Position numbers and translations under genes: made by a program. A stretch of 51,959 nucleotides of DNA from Limosilactobacillus oris DSM 4864 (lineage in GTDB: Bacteria; Bacillota; Bacilli; Lactobacillales; Lactobacillaceae), in assembly GCF_001434465.1 (NCBI RefSeq), contig NZ_AZGE01000009.1, positions 1 through 51,959 of the forward strand, given 5' to 3'. Position 1 is the stretch's first letter, and each line of letters begins with the position of its first letter. Below, piece by piece: positions 25,374 through 35,009 of the stretch. The notes under the pieces were generated by a model, which did not search any database, had not been told where the DNA came from, and was given only the letters and a program-made list of their open reading frames with translations.

Positions 25374-26009
25374 TTAATCACTGGGATAAGGGGTTAGGTG
25401 TAATTGACCATGGACGTATTCACCGAGATAGATGTCCTTGACTTCCTGGTAGCCGGCCCGGTGAATTTGCTCTAGCAGCCAGTCATTGTCATGGTGAATT
25501 AATTCGAGGACGTCATGGTTGATTTGTCCATCGTTAATAAGGGGGAATCGCACATCTTGCTCGTTATTTTCAATTACAACCAGCTGGCCGTTTTGTTCCA
25601 GAATGCCGCTTTTGACCTTGCTGAGCTCGTAGACCCCCTGGGTGCGCAGGCGAAACATGAGCTCACTAGCGGTTATGCCAGCACGCATGCACTCTTCAAC
25701 CCGGATTTGTCCGTTTTTGATCAAGATCTGGGGCTGGCCATCAATTACCTTTTGAATTATTCGGTTGTGTTCTTTGAAAAATTTAACGATAAAGACAATT
25801 ACGGTCCAAATGAGGAGAACCATTACAAATTGGAGGACCGTAATGTCACGGTTATAGATAATTCCGCCAATAATTCCCCCGAGGACGTAGTTTTGAACCT
25901 GGTCGACGGCAGAAGTCGGGGCCAGATTCCCCTTGCCAAGAATGTTGATTTGAAAGATTAAGCAGACCATCCCGAGGATGAACTTAATCGTAATCAGACC
26001 GTAGTCCAT
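25374..26009 (-). CDS. DUF421 (YetF-family) membrane protein
   Basis: A 211-residue protein with three N-terminal membrane helices (about 5-22, 42-56, 60-80) and a cytoplasmic domain. FIVKFFKEHNRIIQKVIDGQ followed by PQILIKNGQIRVEECMRAGI is the DUF421 signature region. The role is unknown; Bacillus relatives are linked to sporulation or stress membranes. It is co-transcribed behind the DUF3290 gene, 12 bases apart, the usual pairing in lactobacilli and enterococci. GGAGTGAGC gives the ribosome site. Confidence 0.85.
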   Translation of the reverse strand: MDYGLITIKFILGMVCLIFQINILGKGNLAPTSAVDQVQNYVLGGIIGGIIYNRDITVLQFVMVLLIWTVIVFIVKFFKEHNRIIQKVIDGQPQILIKNGQIRVEECMRAGITASELMFRLRTQGVYELSKVKSGILEQNGQLVVIENNEQDVRFPLINDGQINHDVLELIHHDNDWLLEQIHRAGYQEVKDIYLGEYVHGQLHLTPYPSD

Positions 26010-26021
26010 ATGCTCACTCCT

Positions 26022-26465
26022 TTACTTACGAATGGTGACGGTGTGGTCGACAACGTGGGCGCGGGTGAGCGTGTAGTTATCGCCGTTGGGGCTCATATTG
26101 ACCCGGTAGTCGCGACCCCGGAAGCGGACAAGGATTCCGTCCGTGAGCGTTGTTGAATTAACAACGACTTGTGAAGCCCGCAGGCCGTGATCCTTAGCCA
26201 CGGCTTGGATGAAGGGCCGCATTTGTAATGTCTGGGCGTGCTGGTGGTAGTCATGTTCCAAGTTGGTGATTTGCAAGCCCGTGAAGATTAGCAAAAGAAG
26301 AAAAAAGATGATTCCGAGGTCCCGGTTGCGTGAATGTAGACGGTGGCGAAGGTAGCGACTGACATTAAAGACAATCAGGATGAGGAGAAGAACCATGATT
26401 GCATAGTTGATCATGCTCTCCAGTTGCTGTTGCTGTTCAAAATAGCTTTCTGCATAGAAGGTCAT
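26022..26465 (-). CDS. DUF3290 membrane protein
   Basis: A 147-residue protein with two membrane helices (about 17-36 and 48-65) and a C-terminal soluble region. NVSRYLRHRLHSRNRDLGII between the helices and the ending YTLTRAHVVDHTVTIRK fit DUF3290, a family almost always next to DUF421 in lactic acid bacteria. AAAGGAGTGG precedes the ATG. The pair probably forms a complex; the function is unknown. Confidence 0.82.
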   Translation of the reverse strand: MTFYAESYFEQQQQLESMINYAIMVLLLILIVFNVSRYLRHRLHSRNRDLGIIFFLLLLIFTGLQITNLEHDYHQHAQTLQMRPFIQAVAKDHGLRASQVVVNSTTLTDGILVRFRGRDYRVNMSPNGDNYTLTRAHVVDHTVTIRK

Positions 26466-26593
26466 CGTTAACCACTCCTTTGGAAGACCCTAAATAAATA
26501 TTCTAGGATGAACTAAAGGTGTTTTCAACTCTTACCAAGCAGTGTATAATACTTTTATTATATTCTAATTGTACTTAACTCAAGGGAGGAAAT

Positions 26594-29152
26594 ATGTTGG
26601 TTAAATATAATAAGCAGGAGTATCAACGTAGCCACACGCAAGAGCAGCAGCGGTTTGGCTTGCGCAAACTTAGCATTGGAGTTGCTTCCGTTTTATTAGG
26701 AACTAGCATTGTTGTTGCTGGAAACACAACCGCCCACGCTAGTAGTAATGCTGAGTTGGCCGATAGTAATGACCAGTCTGTAGCAACGGTAGCGGCTTCC
26801 CCGGTCACCCACCAGGATGCGGTGGCACTTAATAGCAAGCAGTCTACTGTAACGGAAACGACCCAGGCCACTAGCGACCAATCAGGTGCGTCGGTCAATA
26901 GCGCCCATCAGGTAGCTTCACCAACGGCAGCTCGTTCAGCGCAGGCGACTAGCACTAGCGAACCGGCCAAGCAGCCCGCGACGGTGGACTTGACCTTTGT
27001 CGATGACGACAATAATGGTGCAATTATCGACAGCCCGTACTTGCCAAGTGAAAATAACGGCCACCATTATGCACACGGTTTTATTGGTGAAAAAATCAGC
27101 ACCACCGCGTACAATAACGGCACCCGGAGTGTTGACCGGATGCTGCGGGCGCTGACTGGTCGTCATGATCCCTATGTCCTGAATGGCAGCTATACCCTGC
27201 CGACAGAATTTACAGATTCGTTGATGACGGTGCAAATCCACCTCAAGCACCGGGTAGAAACACACGCTGACTACCCAACGAAAACGATTACCCGGACTAT
27301 CCATTACCGCCGGGCCTACCCCTATGATGGCAGCCAGATGGTGGATGATGATGGCAAACTGATTCCAGATTACCAGGTCCAATACGAAGTGACACCGGTG
27401 GTGGTAATTGATAAGGCAACGGGGAAGCAGACCGTCACTTATACGATCAAAAACCTCCAAACTGGCAAGGTCACGACTATTGAAAACGACGGGACCGACC
27501 CGATTACAATCGACTATGACCAAGTTGCTTCACCAACCGTTACGGATTGGATTGCAGACGAAGCAGCGGTTGGGGGCCACTACCAAATGAACTTTGGCAT
27601 CGATTCCTGGAAGGTTTCCGCTAACGACTGGCAGGATTTGCAAACGGTGACCTATAAGTACGACGAGAGCAAGCTCAAGATTGGCGATGTGGTTCCTAAA
27701 GCCGCCCGTCATGAGGCCGTAATAGTGGAAATTTCCGCAGACGGTACCCGGATGACGGTTACCCGGACCTTCTATTATGGTTTCACTGACGACTCTGGTG
27801 ACAACCTCGACCACCCGGAGATTCAGCACTACGGAGGTTCCCAGTCACTTGAATTTACTCGGGAAAAGGCCACTGATAGTGCTGGCAACACCACTTATAG
27901 TCCTTGGCAGGCGGTAACTACGAACACCTTCCCGAAGTACGTTTACCAGGAACACTATGGACACCCGCAGGGCTACGACTTGCCGTATGGCTACTCTCCG
28001 GCAGTCACGATTGACCCGAATGCGGATTTAAGCACCCTTTCAGGGATTACCGTTTACGATCCTTACGGGCCAACTTACAAGGTCTCAATTATTGATGATA
28101 CGAATAACAAGGTCCTAAACGTGTACGGTGGTGACCGTGATAACTACTTGTCAGTTCCCGAAGCTGGGGATGGTTACCAGCATACCCGGGATGCGGCGGA
28201 ACAAACGCGGCGGACAATTTATGCTGCGGTTGCCGGTTACCAGGACCAGGGCTACGTGGTAGTTTCCGATGACTTTGGTCAGATCAGTACTAATAATGCT
28301 GCCAACCAAAGCCACAGCGAGGGAATTGAGGATTACGCTAAGTATGTCTACACGATTCACCTGGCAAAGAAAGCCACTTCACAGACGGAGCAAAAGACGG
28401 TTAAGCGGATCGTGCACTTTGTGGCTGATAACCCGGCCCACGACCAGTTGCAGGCTAGTCAAACACAACTGATTAACTACACGACGTCCTATTTCACGGA
28501 CCCGGATGGCAACTTGGTCAATGCTAAGCAGCTGGTAGATAAGGACGGGAACGTTGTTAAGGATGACGCTGGCAACCCAATTTATATTGTTGATTCAGCT
28601 AACCAGACGACACCACGGAAGACCTGGACGGTTCTTACTCCCGCCACAGGTGACGGGGTAACGGTTACCGGTAACCAGGCTAGTTACCAGCAGGTGCGGC
28701 AAGACTTCATTGACGTACCAGCGGGAGCACTTGCGGGGCACTGGCAAATTGAACGGGCCGCAAGGGACACGGTTGATGGTCAGCAACTGGCAACTAAGAC
28801 TGCACCAGTAGAAGCGGTTGACAATGATCTTCCAGACGGGACGGTCGAACATGTTTACCTGGTCTACACCCAACCACAAACCCCAGAGACGATTGACCCT
28901 AACGACGCTGGGAAGGTTACCCCCGCCACTCCAGGAAACACGCCAGGAAGCGGAGCGGGAACAGCTACTTCTGCCAGTGTGGCGGTTAGCCCCGCTGCTG
29001 CTCAGCTGTCCGCCGCTGACAGCCAGAATGCACAAGGTAAGCACTTGCCGCAAACGGGGCAGGCGAATAGCCGGGGACTGCTGGCCCTTGGCTTGACCGC
29101 TTTCTTAACGGCAATTGGCCTGGGCGCGGTAAATCGCAAACGACAAGATTAA
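26594..29152 (+). CDS. YSIRK-type LPXTG surface protein with mucus-binding-like modules
   Basis: Sortase-anchored protein of 852 residues. Signal RFGLRKLSIGVASVLLG (about 21-37) with cleavage near AHA; Ser/Thr/Ala-rich region to 125; then beta modules, the first starting VDLTFVDDDNNG and closing with VQIHLKHRVE, the same form as in the broken gene at 32948. Later units start TRTIHYRRAYP, TVTRTFYYGF, YKVSIIDDTNN and VKRIVHFVADNP (Mub-B2-like). The spacer is short (EETIDPNDAG-type, Pro/Gly/Ala). LPQTG at 818-822, membrane helix and NRKRQD end it. GGGAGG precedes the ATG; TATAAT at 26545-26550 is a likely -10. Confidence 0.9.
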   Translation: MLVKYNKQEYQRSHTQEQQRFGLRKLSIGVASVLLGTSIVVAGNTTAHASSNAELADSNDQSVATVAASPVTHQDAVALNSKQSTVTETTQATSDQSGASVNSAHQVASPTAARSAQATSTSEPAKQPATVDLTFVDDDNNGAIIDSPYLPSENNGHHYAHGFIGEKISTTAYNNGTRSVDRMLRALTGRHDPYVLNGSYTLPTEFTDSLMTVQIHLKHRVETHADYPTKTITRTIHYRRAYPYDGSQMVDDDGKLIPDYQVQYEVTPVVVIDKATGKQTVTYTIKNLQTGKVTTIENDGTDPITIDYDQVASPTVTDWIADEAAVGGHYQMNFGIDSWKVSANDWQDLQTVTYKYDESKLKIGDVVPKAARHEAVIVEISADGTRMTVTRTFYYGFTDDSGDNLDHPEIQHYGGSQSLEFTREKATDSAGNTTYSPWQAVTTNTFPKYVYQEHYGHPQGYDLPYGYSPAVTIDPNADLSTLSGITVYDPYGPTYKVSIIDDTNNKVLNVYGGDRDNYLSVPEAGDGYQHTRDAAEQTRRTIYAAVAGYQDQGYVVVSDDFGQISTNNAANQSHSEGIEDYAKYVYTIHLAKKATSQTEQKTVKRIVHFVADNPAHDQLQASQTQLINYTTSYFTDPDGNLVNAKQLVDKDGNVVKDDAGNPIYIVDSANQTTPRKTWTVLTPATGDGVTVTGNQASYQQVRQDFIDVPAGALAGHWQIERAARDTVDGQQLATKTAPVEAVDNDLPDGTVEHVYLVYTQPQTPETIDPNDAGKVTPATPGNTPGSGAGTATSASVAVSPAAAQLSAADSQNAQGKHLPQTGQANSRGLLALGLTAFLTAIGLGAVNRKRQD

Positions 29153-29182
29153 TAACTAAGCAAGTTTAGAATGCGAAGGCGG

Positions 29183-29320
29183 CTGCGACAGAAGTCCTTT
29201 CGCTTTAATAAAAGCAAGACAATACACAATAGGGTTCCAGTGCTCGGCAAGGCCGAACTCTGGAACCCTATTTGTGCTTTTAAAGACTAGTTACGCGTCG
29301 ACGGGGGCGCCAAAGTCTTA
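29183..29320 (+). repeat. Intergenic structured repeat, family 2, copy B
   Basis: Core hairpin 29232-29268 (37 bases) with arms GGGTTCCAG/CTGGAACCC around TGCTCGGCAAGGCCGAACT. Against copy A two stem pairs have changed on both sides (C-G to T-A, T-A to C-G). It is followed by GACTAGTTACGCGTCGACGG; the distal palindrome of copy A is missing. Lies between the convergent surface-protein and HAD genes. Confidence 0.75.
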
Positions 29321-29956
29321 TTAGATTTTTAGTAAGTCCAGGGGACTGGTTAACGGGTAGTCGGCATCCTTAATGGCGTCTGGATTAGCCGAACCGTACA
29401 GGGCCCCGGCAAATTTGACCCCAGCCGCCTTCGCCGCCCGCAGGTCATTAACGGTATCACCAACATAGACGCTTTCTTCTGGCCGGGCGCCGAGCTTTTC
29501 GACTGCCGCGAGGATTGGCTCGGGGTCGGGCTTGTGGTTGACCGTGTCCGCCGAGGTAATCACGGTATCAAACAGTTGTGCGAAGGGGTAGGTCTCGGCG
29601 AAGTGGTCGTATTCTGACCGCAGTTTTGAAGTGGCCACCCCTAGCCGGTTCCCGGAAACGGCCGCTAATTCGGTGAGGGCCTCAGGAATCTTGGGGAAGG
29701 GCTTGACCCGGTCCTCACGTTGGTAGGCAAGGGCGAACCATTCCTTTTGGATTGCTGCCCGTTCGGCGGCCTGGACGCCAAAGAGTCTTAGCGCGTCGTC
29801 CCCGGTGATTCCGAAGAGGTGCTTCATCGTTGCCTGCTCATCCTTGACTGGGTAACCGTGCTTGCGCAGGGTCTCCACCATCGCTGGCATGTACATATCG
29901 AAGGTATCAATCAGGGTACCATCAATGTCAAAAATAAAGGTATTAATCTTAGTCAT
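29321..29956 (-). CDS. HAD-superfamily phosphatase (phosphoglycolate phosphatase/PpaX-like)
   Basis: Cytosolic Mg-dependent phosphatase of 211 residues. Motif I FDIDGTLIDT (nucleophile Asp near residue 9), motif II GVATSK, motif III Lys in NHKPDPEPIL, motif IV VGDTVNDLRAAKAAG. A helical cap follows motif I, as in the subfamily I phosphoglycolate/pyrophosphate phosphatases. The exact substrate is not readable. Its start overlaps the end of the P-type ATPase gene by eight bases, so both are translated from one message. Confidence 0.88.
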   Translation of the reverse strand: MTKINTFIFDIDGTLIDTFDMYMPAMVETLRKHGYPVKDEQATMKHLFGITGDDALRLFGVQAAERAAIQKEWFALAYQREDRVKPFPKIPEALTELAAVSGNRLGVATSKLRSEYDHFAETYPFAQLFDTVITSADTVNHKPDPEPILAAVEKLGARPEESVYVGDTVNDLRAAKAAGVKFAGALYGSANPDAIKDADYPLTSPLDLLKI

Positions 29957-32618
29957 TGTGTGCTTCCTTTCTCAACCGTAACCACTTATCAAACTCTGCC
30001 ACTAGCATAATCAGGCAGGAGAAGATAACAACTGCTAGCCACTCGGTCAGGCTGATTCCCGTCACGTGGAAGGCGGCCTGCATAAATGGCAGGTAGGTCA
30101 AAAGCAGTTGGAAGGCCAGCATGATCCCGATTACCAGCCAGGCTTTGCCAGTGATCGTCTTGATTTGGCTGATGCCATAACGGTCGGTCCGGATACTAAA
30201 GAAGTAGAACAGCTTGCTGATGACAATGACGTTAATCATCATCGTTGTCGCGTTCACGACGCTGCTCCCGTGGCCCGTAAACCAATCGTAGGAAACGAGG
30301 GCAAAGATTGCCATCAGGGCGGAAACGTAGCCCATTTGGATTAAGTCGTGCCGGTCCATCAAGCGGGCGGAAACGGGGCGCGGCGGCCGGTTCATCAACC
30401 CCGGCGCGGCCTTTTCAAAGACGAAGGCAAACTGGATCGTGATGGCGGCCACCAGGTTGATCCACAGCAGCTGAACTGGCTGGAGTGGCACCTGCTGGGC
30501 GGTCAGAATGGAGAAGGCGACGACCAGCCCTTCGGCAAAGGAAGTCGGCAGGAGGAAGAGGATACTCTTCTTGATGTTGTCGTAAATCCGCCGGCCCTCT
30601 TCAATCACCGCGGCCATCGTGGCGAAGTTATCATCGCCAAGGATCATGTCAGCGGCGTCCTTAGCCACGTCGGTTCCCTTGATTCCCATTGCGACCCCAA
30701 TGTCGGCCTGTTTCAGTGCTGGGGCATCGTTGACCCCGTCACCAACCATGGCGGTCACCAACTGGTCCTTTTGCAGGGCATTGACGATTTCGAGCTTATT
30801 TTGCGGGGTGGTCCGGGCAAAGACCTGGTTAAACTTGGCGGCTTCTGCCTGTTCGTCTGGCGAGAGCCGGTCCCATTCCGCACCAGTGATGGCGTGGATT
30901 TCGCCCGGGGCCAAGCCCAATTGATGACCAATGGCCCGGGCGGTTTGCGGGTCGTCCCCGGTAATCATCTTGACCGCTACGCCGGCCTGGTTCATCTTCT
31001 TCAGGGCGGCAATCACTTCTTCCCGCGGAGCATCCTGGAGAGCGGCAAGGCCGAGCAGGTGGATTCCCCGGTAGAGGTGGTCGTGTTCAACTTCCATCAG
31101 GTTTTCGCCGGTGACGGTCTGGTAGCCGAGGGCGATTACCCGTTTCCCTTGCTTGGACCACTCATCGACCCGGTTCTGCCACTTGGCGGTGTTAAAGTGC
31201 GGATCCGCCTTCGCAGCCATTTCAAAGAGCTTATCCGGGGACCCTTTGACAAAGATAACCTGCTGGTCGTTTTTCTGATCCTTCGTCAGTTCGGCAATGT
31301 ATCGGTAGTCCGAATCGAAGGGCAGGAGGTCCAGTGGTTTAAATGGTGACTGGTAGTCGACTCCCATGACCTTCCGGTAGAGGGTTAAGAAGGCCCCGTC
31401 CGTCGGCTCACCGTTGATGGTCCACATGCCATCTTCTTCGCTGAGTACGGTATCGTTGGCCTGGAAGCCGGCTTCGACCAAGAGCTTGAGCTGGTCGGTC
31501 AACTCAGCGGGGTGTCCGTTTGCCAGCAGCTGGCCCTTTGGTGCGTAGCCAGTCCCGGTGACCGTGTAGTGGTGGTCACCAGCCCAGAGTTCAATCGCGG
31601 TCATTTCATTCTTCGTCAGCGTCCCGGTCTTGTCGGTTGCAATTACGTCGACTGAACCGAGCGTTTCCACTGCCGGCATCGACTTGATAATCGTCTGGTA
31701 GCGTTTCGCCATCTTGGAAACCCCGAAAGCCAGAATGACCGAGGTTGTAGCAGGGAGTCCTTCTGGAATCGACCCGACCAGCATGGCGACGACGGCCAGC
31801 GCCAGGGCTGGCAGGGAGTAGATTTGCAGGAAGAAACCGACGATGAAGATGATTGCCGAGCCGATGATGGTGATGTAGGAAACGACCTTGCCGACGTGGT
31901 CGATTTCCTTCGTCAGGCGGGTCTTCTTCGGCTTGATCTGGGCAACCTCTTGGGAAATCTTTCCGATCTCGGTCTGCTCACCGGTGGCGACGACGATTCC
32001 GATTCCGCTCCCGCTGGTGACGGAGGTGGAGGAGTAGGCCATGTTGACCCGGTCAGCGAGGGGAACGTCGGGATCGGTCAGGGCCTCGTCCGTTTTGATG
32101 ACCGAGTTGGTTTCCCCGGTCAGGGCTGATTCTTCGATCCGGAGGTTGTCGGCCGAGACAATCCGCAGGTCGGCGGGAACGTTATCTCCGACCTCGAGGA
32201 AGACCACGTCACCGACAACCAGGTTTGCGGCGTCAATATCCTGGCGTTGCCCATCCCGGTAGACGGTCGCGTGCTGGGCCATCATTTCCTGGATCTTAGC
32301 AAGGGCGTTGGCAGCGCTGGTCTCCTGGAAATAACCGATCAGCGAGTTGAGGATAACCACCGCCAGGATGACGATGGCGTCGGTGTAGTGACCGATTAGA
32401 ATCGTCAGCAGAGTAGCGACGAGTAAGATGTAGATCACGATGTTGTTAAACTGACGCAGGAAAATCTTCCATTTTGGTGTTGGCTTAACTTCCAAAACGT
32501 TCTTACCATCCTTGGCAAGCCGTTGCTGAGCCTCGTGATCGCTCAGGCCGGCGGTCAATTCTGTCAGACCGTTGGCATGCATGATTTCGTCAGTAGTTAG
32601 TTGGTATGCTTGTTTCAT
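29949..32618 (-). CDS. Cation-transporting P-type ATPase (P2, Ca2+-ATPase/PacL-like)
   Basis: Membrane ion pump of 889 residues. It has an N-terminal cation-ATPase domain (QLTTDEIMHANGL), actuator motif LTGETNSV, phosphorylation site DKTGTLTKNE (Asp near 330), nucleotide-binding domain, hinge motif MVGDGVNDAPALKQADIGVA and ten membrane segments. Overall layout and the C-terminal cation-ATPase_C domain place it with Ca2+/Na+/Mn2+ pumps; the first-choice ion is Ca2+, but that is inference. AAGGAGCACA precedes the ATG. It overlaps the HAD gene and diverges from the broken surface gene. Confidence 0.9.
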   Translation of the reverse strand: MKQAYQLTTDEIMHANGLTELTAGLSDHEAQQRLAKDGKNVLEVKPTPKWKIFLRQFNNIVIYILLVATLLTILIGHYTDAIVILAVVILNSLIGYFQETSAANALAKIQEMMAQHATVYRDGQRQDIDAANLVVGDVVFLEVGDNVPADLRIVSADNLRIEESALTGETNSVIKTDEALTDPDVPLADRVNMAYSSTSVTSGSGIGIVVATGEQTEIGKISQEVAQIKPKKTRLTKEIDHVGKVVSYITIIGSAIIFIVGFFLQIYSLPALALAVVAMLVGSIPEGLPATTSVILAFGVSKMAKRYQTIIKSMPAVETLGSVDVIATDKTGTLTKNEMTAIELWAGDHHYTVTGTGYAPKGQLLANGHPAELTDQLKLLVEAGFQANDTVLSEEDGMWTINGEPTDGAFLTLYRKVMGVDYQSPFKPLDLLPFDSDYRYIAELTKDQKNDQQVIFVKGSPDKLFEMAAKADPHFNTAKWQNRVDEWSKQGKRVIALGYQTVTGENLMEVEHDHLYRGIHLLGLAALQDAPREEVIAALKKMNQAGVAVKMITGDDPQTARAIGHQLGLAPGEIHAITGAEWDRLSPDEQAEAAKFNQVFARTTPQNKLEIVNALQKDQLVTAMVGDGVNDAPALKQADIGVAMGIKGTDVAKDAADMILGDDNFATMAAVIEEGRRIYDNIKKSILFLLPTSFAEGLVVAFSILTAQQVPLQPVQLLWINLVAAITIQFAFVFEKAAPGLMNRPPRPVSARLMDRHDLIQMGYVSALMAIFALVSYDWFTGHGSSVVNATTMMINVIVISKLFYFFSIRTDRYGISQIKTITGKAWLVIGIMLAFQLLLTYLPFMQAAFHVTGISLTEWLAVVIFSCLIMLVAEFDKWLRLRKEAHND

Positions 32619-32840
32619 TGTGCTCCTTCGACAAGTAGTAAAGCGACATTACAACGGGCCAGATCGGCGGGTAGTTAGTGCGGCTTTATTGTGATGCGTT
32701 GTTCTCCTCCCATCTTATATTTACTAATCTTATCCTACCATATTTAGCAGCCTGACTAGGCCCGGTTAAGGGATTTTTAACTTATTTAAGCGCGAAAATT
32801 AAGGCCGGTGTGACCGGTAGATAATATGTCTTATTAAGCG

Positions 32841-32886
32841 ACTTATGTTAAATAATGTCCACTTATTTGACAAAAAATCCACTTAT
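32841..32886 (+). promoter_or_regulatory. Three ACTTAT direct repeats at 20-base period
   Basis: ACTTAT occurs at 32841, 32861 and 32881, exactly 20 bases apart, with TCCACTTATTT twice in full. The array ends about 20 bases before a -10-like TATAGT (near 32905). Equal spacing of about two helical turns is typical of sites for dimeric response regulators. The rest of 32619-32840 holds the divergent ATPase 5' region, with nothing else definite. Confidence 0.5.
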
Positions 32887-32947
32887 TTTTCATAACTAAC
32901 TTGGGTATAGTATAGGTGTATTTAGGTATTATAAAGGAGGTTTTAGT

Positions 32948-34920
32948 ATGGCATTATCAAAGAATAATACCCAAGAACGTTTGCGAAAGGAGAAGCCGGG
33001 GCGAGAACGGTTTGCGTTACGAAAACTGTCTGTTGGCGTGGTATCTATTTTAGTTGGTGTTGCCATCTATTCTACGGGTGAGACAAGTTTTGCTGCAACT
33101 CCTGCCAATGAGGCTGAAAAATCTTCAGTAGTTGTTCAAAATGGCAGTGCAGCCACCAGTAAGCAAATACGGCAGCGGCGGGGAGCCAGGGGAGCTCTCA
33201 AGCGGCAAACATTCAGACGGCACCCCAAGCTGCTAGTAACCAGTCTAGCGGCGTAACTAATAGTGACTTAAATAAGATAATTACCAGGACCATCACGGTT
33301 ACGGATCCCCAGGGGAAAGTTACCACCGTTCCGCAAGAGGTTAAGTTGACCCGGACGGCAAGTGTAGACGGTGCTACCGGGAAGGTAACATACTCCGCTT
33401 GGACGACTGGCAATTTTGACCAGTATGACGTACCGGCAATTACCGGCTATACGCCTAGTTCAACTAAGGTGGACCGGCTTCATGTTGATAGTAACACCAG
33501 TGATAGTAACGTTAGCATCACGTATGCTGCCAACCCGACTGTTGCCGAGGTTATTTTTATTGATGACGATCGGAACGGTCAGCAGGTTGACTCCGAATAT
33601 AAGTACGGGAAGTTTGGTGAGAGCTTTCAGGTGGAAATCCCCGACAATTATCGGCTGACCGATAGCACGACCCCCACGGAATACACTTATAATGTACCTA
33701 GCAGCTACTTTACGCCACAGCTTGTCAGGATTCATTTAAAACACCAGCTCGAACACCGGTTGGTAGAAAATGACGTTTATTACCAGCAAGTTAGGGAAAT
33801 CAACTTTGGTTCGGATAAGGAACCGGTCATGGTCGGCTCGCTTACTAAGCATGAGTATGATAATGGTGAGGGAGTTCGGTACTGGCCAATAACTAACGGA
33901 ACGCTGCTTGGTAAAATGACCGGTCATGTCAGCTATGACTTGGTGACCCACGAGATTGTGTCCTACGATGATGACTGGACAATCTTGAAGACAGCTGGGC
34001 AGGTGTTTAAGCTGACGGATCCAGGTGAGCTGGCTAATGGAGTGCTGACTGGGTCTTCTGATACGGATGGCAGAGGAGTCGCCGAATGGGTTGGTCAGGC
34101 GGGAACGGATTCTGACTACCAAAAGTACCCGATCCGGCTGTACGCTTCCACTGCGGAGACCAAGCAGATTAATACTGCCTTGCCACTCCCCTTCCCCATG
34201 CCGTCGTTTATTCAATTTGTTACCAACAGTGACTTCCAGCCTGCAAGGGAGCGGAATGACCAAGAAATTACGGGATTTAAGTTTGCAGATCTCAGCGCGA
34301 ACGACATCAAAGACTACGGCCCGTATTCACTCGATGACGATAATGGTGTTTTGAAGGCTAAAACGTACCTGCCAGTGATGGTTGGCTACTACCCATACGT
34401 GGAAAAGACGATTTCACGTACCATTACCGTGGTTAAACCAGATGGTAGCAAACAGCAAATCATCCAGCAGGCAGCGCTGGATAAACGGGTGAACATCACT
34501 TACAACGCCCCTGAAGAAGAGTGGTCGACTGCTAGTTTCGCCGAGTATAATGCTCCTGAGATACCTGGCTACAAGCCGAGCAGAAACGCACCAGCCGTGA
34601 CGGTTACGGCGAAGAGCGAATTTAGCCCAATTTTGATTACCTACCTGCCGGATCCAACGGCACAAGGGGAAGGACCAGCTACGACTGAGCCGACTACGCC
34701 AAGCACTGGCAGCCAAAAGTCCAATCCTCAAGGTGTGAGGGTCAGTGCTGCTACTCCTGGGATGGCTAAACTAGCCGATACTGGCAAAACCGCACCGGTC
34801 GCTGCCCAGCTACCGCAAACTGGTAATAACCAGGAATCACTAGCAGCAGTTGGTTTAGCCTTATTTGGACTAACCAGTGGCTGGCTCGGACTTAGTCGCA
34901 AACGTCGGAAGCAGGATTAG
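32948..34920 (+). pseudogene. YSIRK/LPXTG mucus-binding-like surface protein, broken by a one-base frameshift
   Basis: The first part encodes a YSIRK signal (RFALRKLSVGVVSILVG) and then runs out of frame to a stop at 33256. The rest of the protein is in another frame and continues to 34920 (ITRTITVTDPQGK, TVAEVIFIDDDRNG with VRIHLKHQLEH, Mub-B2-like repeats, LPQTGNNQES, membrane helix, SRKRRKQD). Adding one A in CAAATA at 33164-33168 restores one frame of 657 residues, which reads KQNTAAAGSQGSSQ across the junction. It is either a real null, a slippage-variable gene or a sequencing error. AAAGGAGG precedes the ATG. Confidence 0.85.
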
Positions 34921-34962
34921 TGCGACCATAATTAAAAATTATTACGGGAACAAATTAAAATA

Positions 34963-35002
34963 GAGGCCCAGAGCTCGAATTTTATTGAGCTCTGGGCCTC
35001 AG
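34963..35002. terminator. Bidirectional terminator
   Basis: GAGGCCCAGAGCTC pairs perfectly with GAGCTCTGGGCCTC around AATTTTATT. It lies between the convergent broken surface gene (+) and PepI gene (-); A/T-rich runs flank both sides. Confidence 0.88.
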
Positions 35003-35009
35003 ATTATTT

